The notes under the pieces were generated by a model. The model had not been told where the DNA came from, ran no database searches, and saw nothing but the letters and a program-made list of their open reading frames with translations. From assembly GCF_018143015.1 (NCBI RefSeq), contig NC_054740.1, positions 42,487,180 to 42,551,179 on the forward strand: a stretch of DNA of 64,000 nucleotides. The letters are read 5' to 3'. Positions 37,696 to 48,573 of the stretch are shown piece by piece (position 1 is the stretch's first letter; each line of letters opens with the position of its first letter). A program made the translations under genes and the position numbers. This DNA comes from Lytechinus variegatus (taxonomy: Eukaryota > Echinodermata > Echinoidea > Temnopleuroida > Toxopneustidae).

Positions 37696-38264
37696 ACATA
37701 GGCACATTATATGTATATATATTAGGCCTATATATGATTCATGAGATACAGACACGTATCTCACCAACAAATTAATGCGAGCGCGAAGCGCGATCTGAAA
37801 TTTTTTATTATACTGATTTTAAAATAGGAAAAGGGTACCTGTTTACTGTTTGTAGTAACTCATGAGGAGGCATATAATAATGCGAGTGCCGAGAGCGAGC
37901 TGAAATTTCTTTATATTCTGACCAAGCTTGAAGCATGCAAACTGAAAACGGGACTTTTATTCACCTATTTAATCATGAAAAGTATGGTTTTTGCTACAAA
38001 AATGATGCGAGCGCGAAGCACGAGCTGAAAATTTTGATATTTAAATCTGAAAAGCGGATCGACGTCATTTTGATCACGATTATTAATTGTGTATCTCAAT
38101 CTCGCTAGCTGAACATTACAATCTTATTTTATTTTTGCACATCCGGAATTATTGGGGGGGTGGGCAAAACAATACGTTTGCCCACGGCCCTCCCCCCCCC
38201 CCCATATTTTCATTGGTGGGGCGATCGCCCCCCCCCCCCACCCCCAAGATCGACGCCTCTGCTG
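37576..38264 (-). mobile_element. hAT-like element with CAGGGGCGTCGATC ends, block 7
   Basis: The left end CAGGGGCGTCGATCC and the right end GATCGACGCCTCTG are inverted. Inside are a CA microsatellite (37664-37698), then minus-oriented palindrome cores near 37768, 37885 and 38006. Sequence 37740-38262 is the reverse complement of 35456-36160. Bordering octamers CTGCCTAG and CTGCTGGT only partly agree, so the target duplication is uncertain. Confidence 0.65.
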
Positions 38265-39229
38265 CTGGTGAATAGTACAGCAACCCGTATACCGTACACG
38301 GTATATCTGCTTGCATATCGCTTTGTATCAGCATCATCGATCGAACAGCTAGTTTCACACGGGTCACTCCCATCCCATCCTGGCTTGGAAAGTTTGAGAT
38401 TCTTTTCTTATTGTCCATTTTCCAGCTGCGGATTTAGCTTGGGCCTCCGATCTTGTGTGTCGATTGTGAACAGATTTTAGTTTCAGCTTGAGTTTATAGA
38501 TTTCTGTAAGTATGAAAATTGGTAACAAACTTGAGTCGGAGCTCTGCCGCCGAAAACGAGGCGGAGCTTCTTCTATTAAAAATCCAGGGACAAACGCAGC
38601 ATTGGAGTTCCCCATGCCCATCATAACTTTGTTCATTGAATGGGTGCCCCACTCATTCAATGAACAAGGCTGCGGCAGCCTGAACACAGTGCACTGTGTT
38701 CCCCAGTGTGTTCCTAACTCAGAGTCAGACCAGGGAGCTGCCTAAAAACTTTTCACAGCCCGTTTCACACTAGGGTATGCGACTCGTCATGCTCGTTGCG
38801 ATCCGAATTTCAAATTTATTATGATATGGATAGATCTATGTATTACAGATCAGAGTTCAGAATAGTGCCAGTGGTAGGATTTTTTAGTAGGCCTAGTACT
38901 AGAAGTAGGATTAGGAATACTGACACTAGTACTAGTCTAGGTACTGAGAAATGAAAAAATTCAATATGGTACCGTATGCCTAACAAATTCAGTTCCAAAA
39001 TCGAATCGACATCATCAGCTGCAACAATCCGATTTGGATTTGGACTATACTCTGAAGATAGGGCTTGCTGTGAAGTAAAAATATTAGTTTTCCTAACAAT
39101 ATGTCAAACTTTAAATGAAATGATTTTAGTTCTTAAACTTTCATATTCCAATGCAAAATGCGATATCTTAAGAAATCTAGTCGCACCTGATCGCGTAGTG
39201 TGAGACTAGCCTTGAGGACTCCATGAAAA
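38265..39229. other. Non-coding spacer
   Basis: No gene is supported. A short palindrome, TTCATTGAATG...CATTCAATGAA near 38630-38670, has a one-sided relative near 59340 (TTGTTCATTGAATGAGTGG), so it may be a worn MITE end. Confidence 0.4.
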
Positions 39230-40146
39230 GTGACAATGTGACATTCCAGAAACAAGTCTTGAATTAATACACAAGAAGTGGTATAAATTCTTACAAATCT
39301 TTAGTGATGGTTCGAAGTCTCCTGAAACAGGAAAAGCAGCAGCAGCATTTCATGTACCCTATTACAAATATATAGCCTAGGGCCTACATGTACATTCAAC
39401 ATTGTCTAATAGATCAGAGCTTGCAGCGATGTTCTTATTGTAGCATTAAATTGGTTGAACCAATTACCCGGTCTTTTATATGTATACAGGAGCGGTCATA
39501 TTTTGTGATTCACTCGGCGCACTAGAGGCAATCAAAACTAAAAAAGAAACTTACTTTGTAAATGAAATCCTGTTACATGTAATGTATACACAATTGTATA
39601 ATAAAAGAATAACAGTGTATTTTTAATGGATCCCAGGTCATTGGGATATCTGGAACAATGAGGTGGTGGATATTGCAGCCAAACAAGGTTTACGGTACAG
39701 CCAAATTGATGTAAATAACAAAATTAGTAAGCATGAATCAAACTGCATTCTTAAAACGTACTTTACACAAATGTGGCAAAGAAAATGGGATGAAACACTA
39801 TCCACTTTGAAGGACATTCCAAAATTTTAGTTTCGAAAACTTTCAAGTTTCAAATGTGTTTTAAACCAGAGATATAGCACATCTATTTTACATTGTCTCC
39901 AAAAGAATAATATTGATCTTAACAAGAATAGACGGCTTGTCAACAACCATGAAACAGGTCTATGCTTATTCTGTGCTGTGCCGGAAACAACTCTCTATAC
40001 TATCTCACAAAATGTCCTGAATACTCACAAGAAAGGGAAAAGCTCTTGCTTGAAACAAATAAAAGTGAATTGAATATAAAGAGATCTCTCAATTCAGCAG
40101 AGTACTCGCATCAAAAAGCTTTGGTATCCTTCGTAAGAAAGACCTA
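39230..40146 (+). mobile_element. LINE fragment: RNase H domain and zinc knuckle, decayed
   Basis: Plus-strand pieces match the end of the polyprotein of RNase H-bearing non-LTR retrotransposons: FSDGSKSPETGKAAAAF near 39300, CDSLGALEAIKTK near 39510, WIPGHWDIWNNEVVDIAAKQ near 39627, and a terminal knuckle GLCLFCAVPETTL then YYLTKCPE near 39957-40022. The RNase H core is broken by several stops, and the knuckle shifts by one base between ETTL and YYLTKCP. No reverse transcriptase is visible upstream. It is an old, 5'-truncated copy. Confidence 0.75.
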
Positions 40147-40779
40147 AAGATTCACATAGTACATGCAGGCTTGAGTACATGTATATCCAAGTCATTTTAA
40201 CATATTGTTAATTGAAATAATTAAATGTTGTATTTAGTTCCATTCATGTATGAATATTTTGTTTGATGACTCAAGTTGGGAAAATAGAGCTGCCAAGTAG
40301 TACGATTTTTCCGTATGGTATTTCATACGGAAATCAATTTAAAATAAGGCAGTACGCTTTTTCATAATAAAATACAGGAAAAAACAAATTAGAGAAGAAA
40401 AGGTATAGTGAGTGATTGTATTACCGACCGGCCTTGTATTACCGAACGCGCGCATCAGATATGTCAGAAAATAATCAAATACGCTCAAACCTTTTCAACA
40501 TCCTTTCAAAGGGAACTTGAATAGAAAAATGATCAAAAACACAATTTCGAAGTCTTTATATCCTCAGAACAATGAAATATCGTCAAAATAGCTCATCAGT
40601 GACTTTGTTGTTTTCCCGACTTTTCCCATAGAAAACACACGTTCGGTAATACGATACCTTTTCTTTTCAGACGACAGACGCCACGCCATGGCATACATGT
40701 AGCTCATTTGGCCCTTCGGGCTGGATGAGTTAAAAATGACAACCCTGGAATAGAACTCATTTCTTCACCTATTTTGCAG
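40147..40779. other. Upstream flank of lengsin-like gene 2 (probable 5'-UTR intron)
   Basis: AT-rich with one small palindrome (TTCCGTATGGTATTTCATACGGAA near 40299-40322). No exon could be placed; the polypyrimidine run CTCATTTCTTCACCTATTTTGCAG leads to the acceptor at 40778-40779. Confidence 0.5.
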
Positions 40780-40788
40780 ATCACCAAG

Positions 40789-42129
40789 ATGAGTCTGAAC
40801 CAAGTACTTGAGGAAATTGAAGAGAAGGGGATCACCGGCGTGAGATTTGAGCAGACTGACTTAAATGGCGTGGCCCGGTCTAAGCTGATCCCTTCCCGCC
40901 ACTTCAAGGACAAAGCAACTGGAGGGGTGAACTTTTATTTGGGGCACATAGGAATGGATGTCCAAGCAGGGGTTATTCCAGGAACTGGATTTGCTGAGGA
41001 AGTCGGATACTGCGATGCTGTCATGTTTCCTGATTACAGTTCATTCAAAGAACTTCCATGGGCAGAGAAAACAGCCCGTATTTTGGTTGAGCCGACTTAT
41101 AAGGGCGAGTATGTAGCTGCCCATCCAAGGGTTGCGGCCCGCAGACAACTGGAGAAGCTGAAGGACTTGGGGTATTCCCTGTTTTCTGCTCATGAACATG
41201 AGTTCTATGTTGTGGATAAGGTCACCAAGAAGCCCATCAACAACGACATCAATATTCGATCCACTCTGAGAATGTTTCCTTTGCGGAGGTTCGTCAAACA
41301 GGTTATGGAGGACATGCCCGTTGCTGGTGTTGATATTGAACAAGTTGAATCTGAATACGGTCCAGGACAGGTTGAGATATCCTACAAACCAGCCTTTGGG
41401 ATCAGATCTGCAGACAATGCTTTCACTTTCAAGACGGGTATCAAAGAGATTGCACTTCTCCATGGCTTTCAAGCTTCCTTTATGTCCAAGCCTTTTCTTA
41501 ATCAGAGTGGATCTTGTACCCACTTCTGCCACTCCCTTTACCAAGCGGATGAGAAAACACCAGTTTTTTACGATGCCAACAGTCCCATTGGTCTTTCGGA
41601 GGTTGGCCAGAACTGGGCTGCAGGAATACTTGCCCATGCTCCTGCAATCGAGGTTCTCATGGCTCCAACAGTAAATTGCCTGAAGAGAGTCGGAGGTAAT
41701 TTTTGTCCAGAAAATGCCACCTGGGGAATGGACAATCGCACCACAATGCTTCGCATCAAGGTCAATGGCGACAAGGGCACCTACATGGAGAACCGTGCCG
41801 GAGCCGCTGGTGCTAACTGCTACCTGGTGCTGGCTGCAACCGTTGCTGCAGGAATGGATGGCATCATCAACAAGTACAGGCTTCCTGCAGAAACTACAGG
41901 CTGTGCCAACAATCCGGAAGATGTCCCACCAAAGACAGCTGATCTGCCGAACAACATGGAAGCTGCTCTGGAGGCTCTTGTCAATGATGAGGTGATAAGA
42001 AATGCATTTGGTGAGGATTTCATCAAGTGTTTCAGTGCTGTGAAGATGCACGAAGCCAAGTTAGAAAAACAAGCTTTGGCTAAAGGTCAAAAGAATTGGG
42101 ACTTTGATTTTTACTTTGAATACCTGTGA
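40789..42129 (+). CDS. LGSN: Lengsin-like glutamine synthetase family protein, copy 2
   Basis: A 446-codon single-exon frame, close paralog of the gene at 19627. The ATG at 40789 was chosen because the acceptor TTTTGCAG ends at 40779; anything upstream is intron. Landmarks are the same: GITGVRFEQTDLNGVARSK, HEHEFYVVDK, GPGQVEI, CTHFCHSLY, NRTTMLR and MENRAGAAGANCYL. A one-residue insertion (TGGVN against EGAN) and the variable 370-385 stretch separate the copies; both end EFYFEYL or DFYFEYL. The paralogs lie in tandem about 20 kb apart, so they arose by local duplication and the repeats accumulated between them. Metal- and ATP-type residues are kept and the FPD motif is absent, as in copy 1. 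Enzyme or structural function cannot be decided from sequence. Confidence 0.93.
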   Translation: MSLNQVLEEIEEKGITGVRFEQTDLNGVARSKLIPSRHFKDKATGGVNFYLGHIGMDVQAGVIPGTGFAEEVGYCDAVMFPDYSSFKELPWAEKTARILVEPTYKGEYVAAHPRVAARRQLEKLKDLGYSLFSAHEHEFYVVDKVTKKPINNDINIRSTLRMFPLRRFVKQVMEDMPVAGVDIEQVESEYGPGQVEISYKPAFGIRSADNAFTFKTGIKEIALLHGFQASFMSKPFLNQSGSCTHFCHSLYQADEKTPVFYDANSPIGLSEVGQNWAAGILAHAPAIEVLMAPTVNCLKRVGGNFCPENATWGMDNRTTMLRIKVNGDKGTYMENRAGAAGANCYLVLAATVAAGMDGIINKYRLPAETTGCANNPEDVPPKTADLPNNMEAALEALVNDEVIRNAFGEDFIKCFSAVKMHEAKLEKQALAKGQKNWDFDFYFEYL

Positions 42130-42396
42130 AGTAAAAATTTCCGCAAGTTTTGATACATTACAGCGTCGTGGGGTATCTCGGTATCAACCTATCAATTTTC
42201 ATTGTATTGCTTAAAATGCTTCTGACAGTTTGGCCAGTAGAGTTATGGCTTTATGGGTTGATAGGTCAGAGGTTTCTCAATTGCACTGGATGATAATTGT
42301 ACTTGCAAATCAGCTTTATTTCCCAAGCTGATATATTTTTCATAGAATTGTAGGCCAATATTGGACAACTTGTTACTTGTATTGTTGTAAATGTTC

Positions 42397-42402
42397 AATA
42401 AA
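42397..42402 (+). terminator. Polyadenylation signal AATAAA of lengsin-like gene 2
   Basis: AATAAA lies 268 bases after the stop codon, followed within about 20-40 bases by T- and GT-containing sequence. A plausible 3' end for the transcript. Confidence 0.6.
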
Positions 42403-44389
42403 GCCTACTATTAACATAGTCTTTCCATTAACCATTGTATTCTAATTCATTAACAAAACTTTTTGTTATGTTAAAAAAGCATGTTTCTTTCATGTTTCTT
42501 TTTATCAAAATTAGAAGCCCCATACTGTCATACTACTAGTGGATTCTGCATAATGTACACAATAGTGATGATAATAATAATAATAATGATAATGATTATT
42601 CTTACTATATGTGATATTAATATTTATCATCAAGTGCATTATGGGTAAGAATGGGATTGCGTGAGGTTCATGTTCATGTCATGTTTTGAATGGTTCTCAC
42701 ATGCACTGAGGGTGTTTGGACGGTAATACTGTAAAGAGTTTGGGGGCAAGTACATTGTACAATGGTGAGAAGAATGTGGTGTATTATTTGTTTTATATGA
42801 CAGTGATGTGTGAATTCTTTTCATTTGATAAACATTATGATATATACTATCCATCCTTTGGATAGGATGTTAAATGGAGGCCCCGTGTAGAGGAGAGACA
42901 CCACATTTGCACGTCAAGAACCTACTGCACTATTTGTACTATGTGTACATAAGAGTTGGGGGAAACCCCAGTGTAGTGGTCCCCCTGCACTCCCCCAGTC
43001 AGATATATCAGGAGGAGAGACTTGCTGGTCAGAGTGGTTCAGTTCGCTTTTCACCACCCAGACACAGGTGATGCCAAACAAATAATAATAATATAAACCA
43101 TCCTCATCTCAGGACCACTCATCACCGATCAGTAGTACACAGTAGGACAAATAAATGACCAGTTATATGCATGCACACAAGTACTCAATTTAGACCTCAG
43201 ATGATGGAAATAGAGTAAATAAAACATTGACTCTAGTGACATGTAGGGGTATAAAATAGGCATACTACATTGTAGATCCAAATATGTAGTTCAAGCTTAA
43301 TATTTTATTTTAAATATGGATCTTTAGCGAGCTCCAGGGTGATTTTCACCACTCCATTATCATTTATGAAAACAAAAGGTTATACACAATCTGGTAGTAA
43401 ATACCAATGACATAACTGTATAAAGAAAATTTTAACTTGAGACATTCTATATTTGAGCATTTCCAAATTTATGTAGTCATGGGTATTGTAAATGGATATA
43501 TGATGTAATTACATGGAATTACATGTATTCAAGAGTATATTTTTATACTTATTATGTACATGTATTTTATACTACATGTAACTAGTACAGTATGTGTGTC
43601 AATTTATGTCATTTTACATGAATACAGAATCTCAAGTTGATCATGAGGGAGTAATTCCATTTCCAATCAGTCAGATAATAAATGACCAAATGAAGCTGAA
43701 ACCACAAAAAAATAGGCAAAAATGAGAATGGAAGTTTGAAAGTTTTGAAGTTCTAAGTGAATGAGACAAGGAATAAGAATGTACTTGTAGTAGATGTTTG
43801 AAAAATGAAATCATGAAATTTGTGAAAATCTAACATTTATAAATTGTGTTAGTTGGCTTTGGCAAATGGTAGGGACAACCCTCTGATCTCTCTCTTTCTT
43901 TTTCCCCATCTTTCTCTCACCAATTTGAAGTTACTTCCTACAAAAGAATGGCTGAATAGAAATGTACAAGTGGTACACTAGTTTGAAATACTGAAATGAA
44001 ATGTAGAACAATTGCCAGCACTAAATGTCCTTTCAGATTATTTAAATGCACTGTTTTCTGTTTTTACTTTAATAGCATTGTTTTGTGAAAAGTAGTAAGC
44101 AGTAAAATCAAGTCTCTGAAATTTGATAGCAAGAGATTCTGCCATTTGATACCCAATTATATTCATTTATTTTATTTTGTATTCTTTTAACATGGTAACC
44201 TCATCAGTAGTAAGATATTGTTTAACTTGGGGTACTGTATGATATATATATCACTCATGTATATATATATTTTTTTAAATACAAGCATTGACACAATCTA
44301 AATGGGAAATACATACTCATATAAAACACCAGATGGCATTTTCAGATTAATAGCATCTCGTAAAATGTACCATTTAACGAGGCCGCCAT
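42403..44389. other. Intergenic, AT-rich
   Basis: No gene is supported. A stretch at about 42845-43080 (TTGGATAGGATGTTAAATGG, then GGCCCCGTGTAGAGGAGAGA) reads like the 3' part of a dispersed retro-repeat seen in many invertebrates, but I cannot name it. A short ATA microsatellite lies at 42570-42590. Confidence 0.45.
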
Positions 44390-44580
44390 CATTTTAGAGC
44401 TTAACCGCTCACGATGGAGGTCTCTTGCATTCGTTTAAACTGCTATTTTCTTTTAATTGAATATTGCTTCTTGTTGATATTTGTTTTTCATTGCTTTATT
44501 GTTTTGTAAAACTTAATTGTATCACTGAGATGTTGTGTTGCATATTTATCTTGAATGCAGAAATAAAATAAAATAAAATC
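44390..44580 (+). mobile_element. Probable LINE 3' end with (AAATA)n tail
   Basis: GAGGCCGCCATC...GATGGAGGTCTC forms a small hairpin followed by AT-rich UTR-like sequence and GAAATAAAATAAAATAAAAT, a short-repeat tail typical of CR1/L2-type LINE insertions. No protein-coding part is present. Confidence 0.45.
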
Positions 44581-44927
44581 ATTCAATCAATAACAGAAAA
44601 ATTGTAAAGGAGTTTAATAGAGCAACATGTACCCTAGGATGGTATAGAGGGATAGTTCTGAGGAAAGTTTAGAGATATCATGCACAATGGATCTGAGCTC
44701 CATTTTTCTAATATCTACAGAAGGGTATAACAGATTTTACTGATTCATTCTTGCAGTCTACTACATGTACGACTGACCTACATGTACTAGTAACCTTGGA
44801 AATAATAATTGATTTCCTCTGAATAATAGTCTAGTATTATGGTAGCTCAAAATTATTGTATTTTAAAGGTAACAGCTGCATGGAATCCTATTGCATTTGA
44901 AATGCAAATAACCACTATTTCTTCCAA

Positions 44928-45458
44928 GGGGGGGGCAGTTAAATAGATTGCTGTACACATACATGACCAAAAACGTGTTTAAAGGGGTGTTTTTTTTTCA
45001 GTTTTGGACAAGGGCCGCGCCTGCACTTGGGTTATCAAAAACACTTATTTTTAGAAAAGGGTGGTTTTGAAAGACTGGTCAATTAATAATAATAATAATA
45101 GGTCCATTTATATAGCGCAGCTACTATGTGCATATACTCTACTGCGCTTTGATAATTGGTATCATATTATTACCCCGGCTGTAGCTGAGCCGCCATATTA
45201 ATAAGGCGCTAAAGCGTTCAAGGAAAAATCCTACCGGGTACCCATTCACCTCACCTGGGTCGAGTGTCAGTCACGGGGTCAAATGTGTCTAGGTTTTTCT
45301 TTTTCTTTATAAAGACTAGCCAAATGTGTTTAGGGTATGTTTTTCCCAAAGCTTTTTTCCTGGGGTCGTAGTCTGGCGACAACTTGTTTAGGTGGTGTTT
45401 GGAAATAATTTGGTCTCTCATGTGTACAGCAAAATATTTGACTGCCCCCCCCCCCCGG
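44928..45458. mobile_element. MITE with GGGCAGTTAAAT/TTGCTGTACACAT ends, carrying a SINE
   Basis: The left GGGGGGGCAGTTAAATAGAT, TGCTGTACACATACATGACC and its inverse at the right (CTCATGTGTACAGCAAAATA, TTTGACTGCC) define the element. A second copy lies at 48181-48573. A SINE (45083-45262) is inserted here and absent from the other copy. Confidence 0.7.
45083..45262 (-). mobile_element. SINE, 5'-truncated, minus strand
   Basis: Read on the minus strand it runs CACTCGACCCAGGTGAGG, AATGGGTACCCGGTAGGATT, CCTTGAACGCTTTAGCGCC, then GCGCTATATAAATGGACC and an (ATT)n tail. Its front half matches the body of the tRNA-headed SINE at 52078-52265. The tRNA-like head is missing. Its limits are supported by the empty site in the sister MITE at 48181-48573. 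Confidence 0.75.
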
Positions 45459-46544
45459 CATTTGTTGTTGAGCATTGTTTTCTAGACCATAGCATCGATG
45501 TTCCATGTTTTGAAACATAGTTTAGAATACAGTACTTTACAGAGTGTCCCGGGCAAAAAAGGAAACAGAAGTTGTTTTTTTTTTGGCATGGTCAAATGAT
45601 TTTGATACAATATTCTATATACATAATGAAGATAAATTTTGAAACAAAATATGCTATTATGATATTATGCATCAATGAGCAAGAAGAGTTTGATACTTTT
45701 GATTGCCAAAACTGAGTTGTGCAGAAAAAACGCCAAGATTCAAATACATGTGTTCATCAATTTCTGCGCAATTCATTTCTTTCATGTCTCTGCTTTTTTT
45801 TATGTTTTAATCTGCTATGCTTGACCGATCAACTATTGTATTTGGTCTCTAATTAAGGAGAAGATTGCACTCGTAATATTAGTAATTTCAAACCTAATTA
45901 TGTTTGATTTTTATGTATATCCCTGAAATGGGTTATCTTTTTTTATGGGACAAACTGTATAAGCTAACCATATGAATAATTAATTGGAATCTCTCCAGAT
46001 TTAACCCCTCTTTCATGCCTAATTCCATTGGGGATGAATCATACATGTTGTCAATCACCAGTCGTGATATATCATTCATCTGATTGTGGACTTAATCTGA
46101 ATGATGTTTTTGAGCTTTACATTGTAAATTCAGAACATTGCATTATGATGTATACATCACGGTCACCATAGATAATATGCATTGTGTATTGCGAAGCGTC
46201 ATACATCAGTGTTTCTAATGAGGAGCGTTAATCCATAGAACTTGCCTTAAAAGTTGCTAAAGTTGAAATTTAATCTTCTTTTGTTTTGAAAATTGGCAGC
46301 AATCATTGATATTCTATTTATTTTGGGGGTTGGGGCCAAGCGCGAGTGCACACACTACCACTCTATACCCAGGTGTCAAATCGGTAACCTTCATGTACTG
46401 TGTATGGAAAAGAAAGCCAATGTTCTGCATTTATGAAATTGAGTTTGAATGCTCCCCAGGGAGGGGAGAATGTTTATATACCTACAGGCAAGAGACATTC
46501 TGATGTTTAAGTTGTAAAAGCAGAATACAGTATTGATATTATTG
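45459..46544. other. Intergenic; possible mariner-like ends
   Basis: ACAGAGTGTCCCGGGC near 45539 and TGGGACAAACTGTA near 45948 may be the worn ends of one Tc1/mariner-like element of about 420 bp. Nothing else is recognisable. Confidence 0.4.
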
Positions 46545-46548
46545 TTAA

Positions 46549-47134
46549 AGGTCAAGTCCACCTCAGAAAAGTGTTGATTTGAATCAATAGAGAAAAATCA
46601 GACAAGCACAATGCTGAAAATTTCATCAAAATCAGATGTAAAATAAGAAAGTTTTGCTTATTTTTAACAAAATAGTTATACATGTATAAACGAGCCTGTT
46701 ACATCCAAATGAGAGAGTCGATGATGGCACTCACTATTTTTATGTTTTTTATTGTTTGAATTATACAATATTTCAATTTTTATGAATTTGATGATTAGGA
46801 CCTCCTCCTTGCCTGAAGCACAAAATGTTGAAATAATAGAATTCCACGTATTCAGGGAGGAATGAAACTTCATTTCACATGACAATGATGAGAAATATTT
46901 CACATTTCATATAATTAGATACAAAAGAAATAGTGAGTGAGTGATGTCATCAGTTCCCTCATTTGCATACCGACCGAGATGTGCATATACATGTAACTGT
47001 TTTGTGAAATGAAGGGAAACTTTAAAATGTCATAACTTATTTTACATCCGATTTTGATGAAATTTTCAGTGTTATGCTTGTTGAATTTTTCTCTTTTTAT
47101 TCAAATTAAGTTTCTGTTGGGGTGGACTTGTCCT
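46549..47134. mobile_element. 586-bp TTAA-flanked MITE with ~200-bp inverted ends
   Basis: AGGTCAAGTCCACC and its inverse GGTGGACTTGTCCT are the tips, with TTAA at 46545-46548 and 47135-47138. Inverted similarity extends inward through AAAATTTCATCAAAATCAGA-TGTAAAATAAG. Non-coding; TTAA points to a piggyBac-like or related mover. Confidence 0.8.
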
Positions 47135-47138
47135 TTAA

Positions 47139-48180
47139 TATTATTATTATCATCATCATCATCATTATTACTCTTCCTTTATATGGGCCAAGTGTGCAAA
47201 GATGGCTTGATTTGACATTTGCAGCATTTCTGACAAATTTCTAGCAAGCCATCACAGTAATGTACATGTATGGTATTAAAAAGTAAATGTAACTCTATCA
47301 AAATTATGTTGGGTAAGTAGTTAAAGGTATAATTCCCATTCTTTCCAAAGGAGCTGGTACCTGCATGAAATGCATATATATCAGGGGAATATTCAAGGGG
47401 AAATAATTATGATGTAAATTTTGATGCTTTAAACACGTGCAGTCAGTGATCATAAATTTCACTTACGGAACTATTCAGCATGAAATTCGGGATTGGAGAA
47501 GGGGGGGGGAGTCCCAAGCTCTGCCAAACTCTCATTGGACTGTAAGCTAGAGCTTATTTATTAATTTTGCTCCTGCATTTTGTACATACAGTTTATATGG
47601 TTGAAGTTTTCGGTATCTAGTCCAATTTGGCCTTTGTGTGGGAGGGAATCTAATTTCCCTCAAAGCCATACATCATGTAGAGCAAGGGGTACTCACAAAA
47701 GTCGCATGACCCCCTCCTTCCCGGCAAGGACCAAGTCACTTCAGTTGCAAAGGCTTGTTGGCCAAACTTGACCATTCTGTACCTGAAACTCTAGAAATGT
47801 AGAGGACAGCCTCAGATAAATCTCTATTTTATCATTCTTGACATAAGCAGCAGCCTTCTCTTGTGCCTAGTAGAAATAGAATCCCTTTGGGAATTAGGTG
47901 ACTGTTTTTGGACAATATCCTCCCTTAATTCCCCAGATTGAAAAAGAATCCGATCAGGGACCAGTCTATAGCTAGATTTAATTTTTCAGTCTAATAGATT
48001 TGAATTCAACCTTATTCGCTTGAAAATTTTTACCCAATTTTAGATTGGTCCCTGACCACCATCTGTTAGCTTGAAATTTAGGAATGATCTTACTACCATA
48101 GCCATGATAATATAAAATCATGGAGAGAGGTTATATCTCCTTGATAAAATACAACCTTTTGTCTGTGGTTTACTCAATTT
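47139..48180. other. Intergenic with ATT/ATC microsatellite
   Basis: A short ATT/ATC trinucleotide run lies at 47139-47170. No gene or element ends are visible in the rest. Confidence 0.5.
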
Positions 48181-48573
48181 CCCCGGGGGCCTGTCAAATG
48201 CATTGCTGTACATATGCGTGACCAAATTATTTTTCCAAACAACCCCTAAATAAGCTTTTCGTAGTCTTTATTTACACATTTTGGCCCCTAAACAAGTTGT
48301 CACAAGAATAGGAATCCCGGTGAAAAAACATACCCTGAACAACACGTTTGGCTGGTCTAAAAAAAAAAGCATTGGAAAAATAAACATACCCTAAATACGT
48401 TTGACCCCGCGATTGACCATTGAAAAAAACACCCTTTTCTTTGAAAAACTGTGTTTTTGATACCTTTAACGAGTGCATGAGCAGCCTGTCCAAAACTGAA
48501 AAAACACCCTTTGAACCCTTTTTTTTGTCACACATGTGTACAGCAATATATTTGACATCCCCCCCCTGCCCTG
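48181..48573. mobile_element. Second copy of the GTCAAAT/TTGCTGTACA MITE, without SINE
   Basis: CCCCGGGGGCCTGTCAAATG, CATTGCTGTACATATGCGTG at the left and CACATGTGTACAGCAATATA, TTTGACATCC at the right are inverted. The inner line GGTCAATCGCGGGGTCAAAC (minus strand) is the uninterrupted form of the site that holds the SINE in the copy at 44928. Confidence 0.7.

Noticed and set aside
40774-40788. Five extra residues at the start of lengsin-like gene 2
   Set aside because: They cross the splice acceptor TTTTGCAG and do not start with ATG; the paralog begins at the same later ATG.
41041-42051. 336-codon antisense frame over lengsin-like gene 2 (and similar frames at 19699-20925)
   Set aside because: Mirror of a strongly coding sense frame; no domain likeness and no splice signals of its own.
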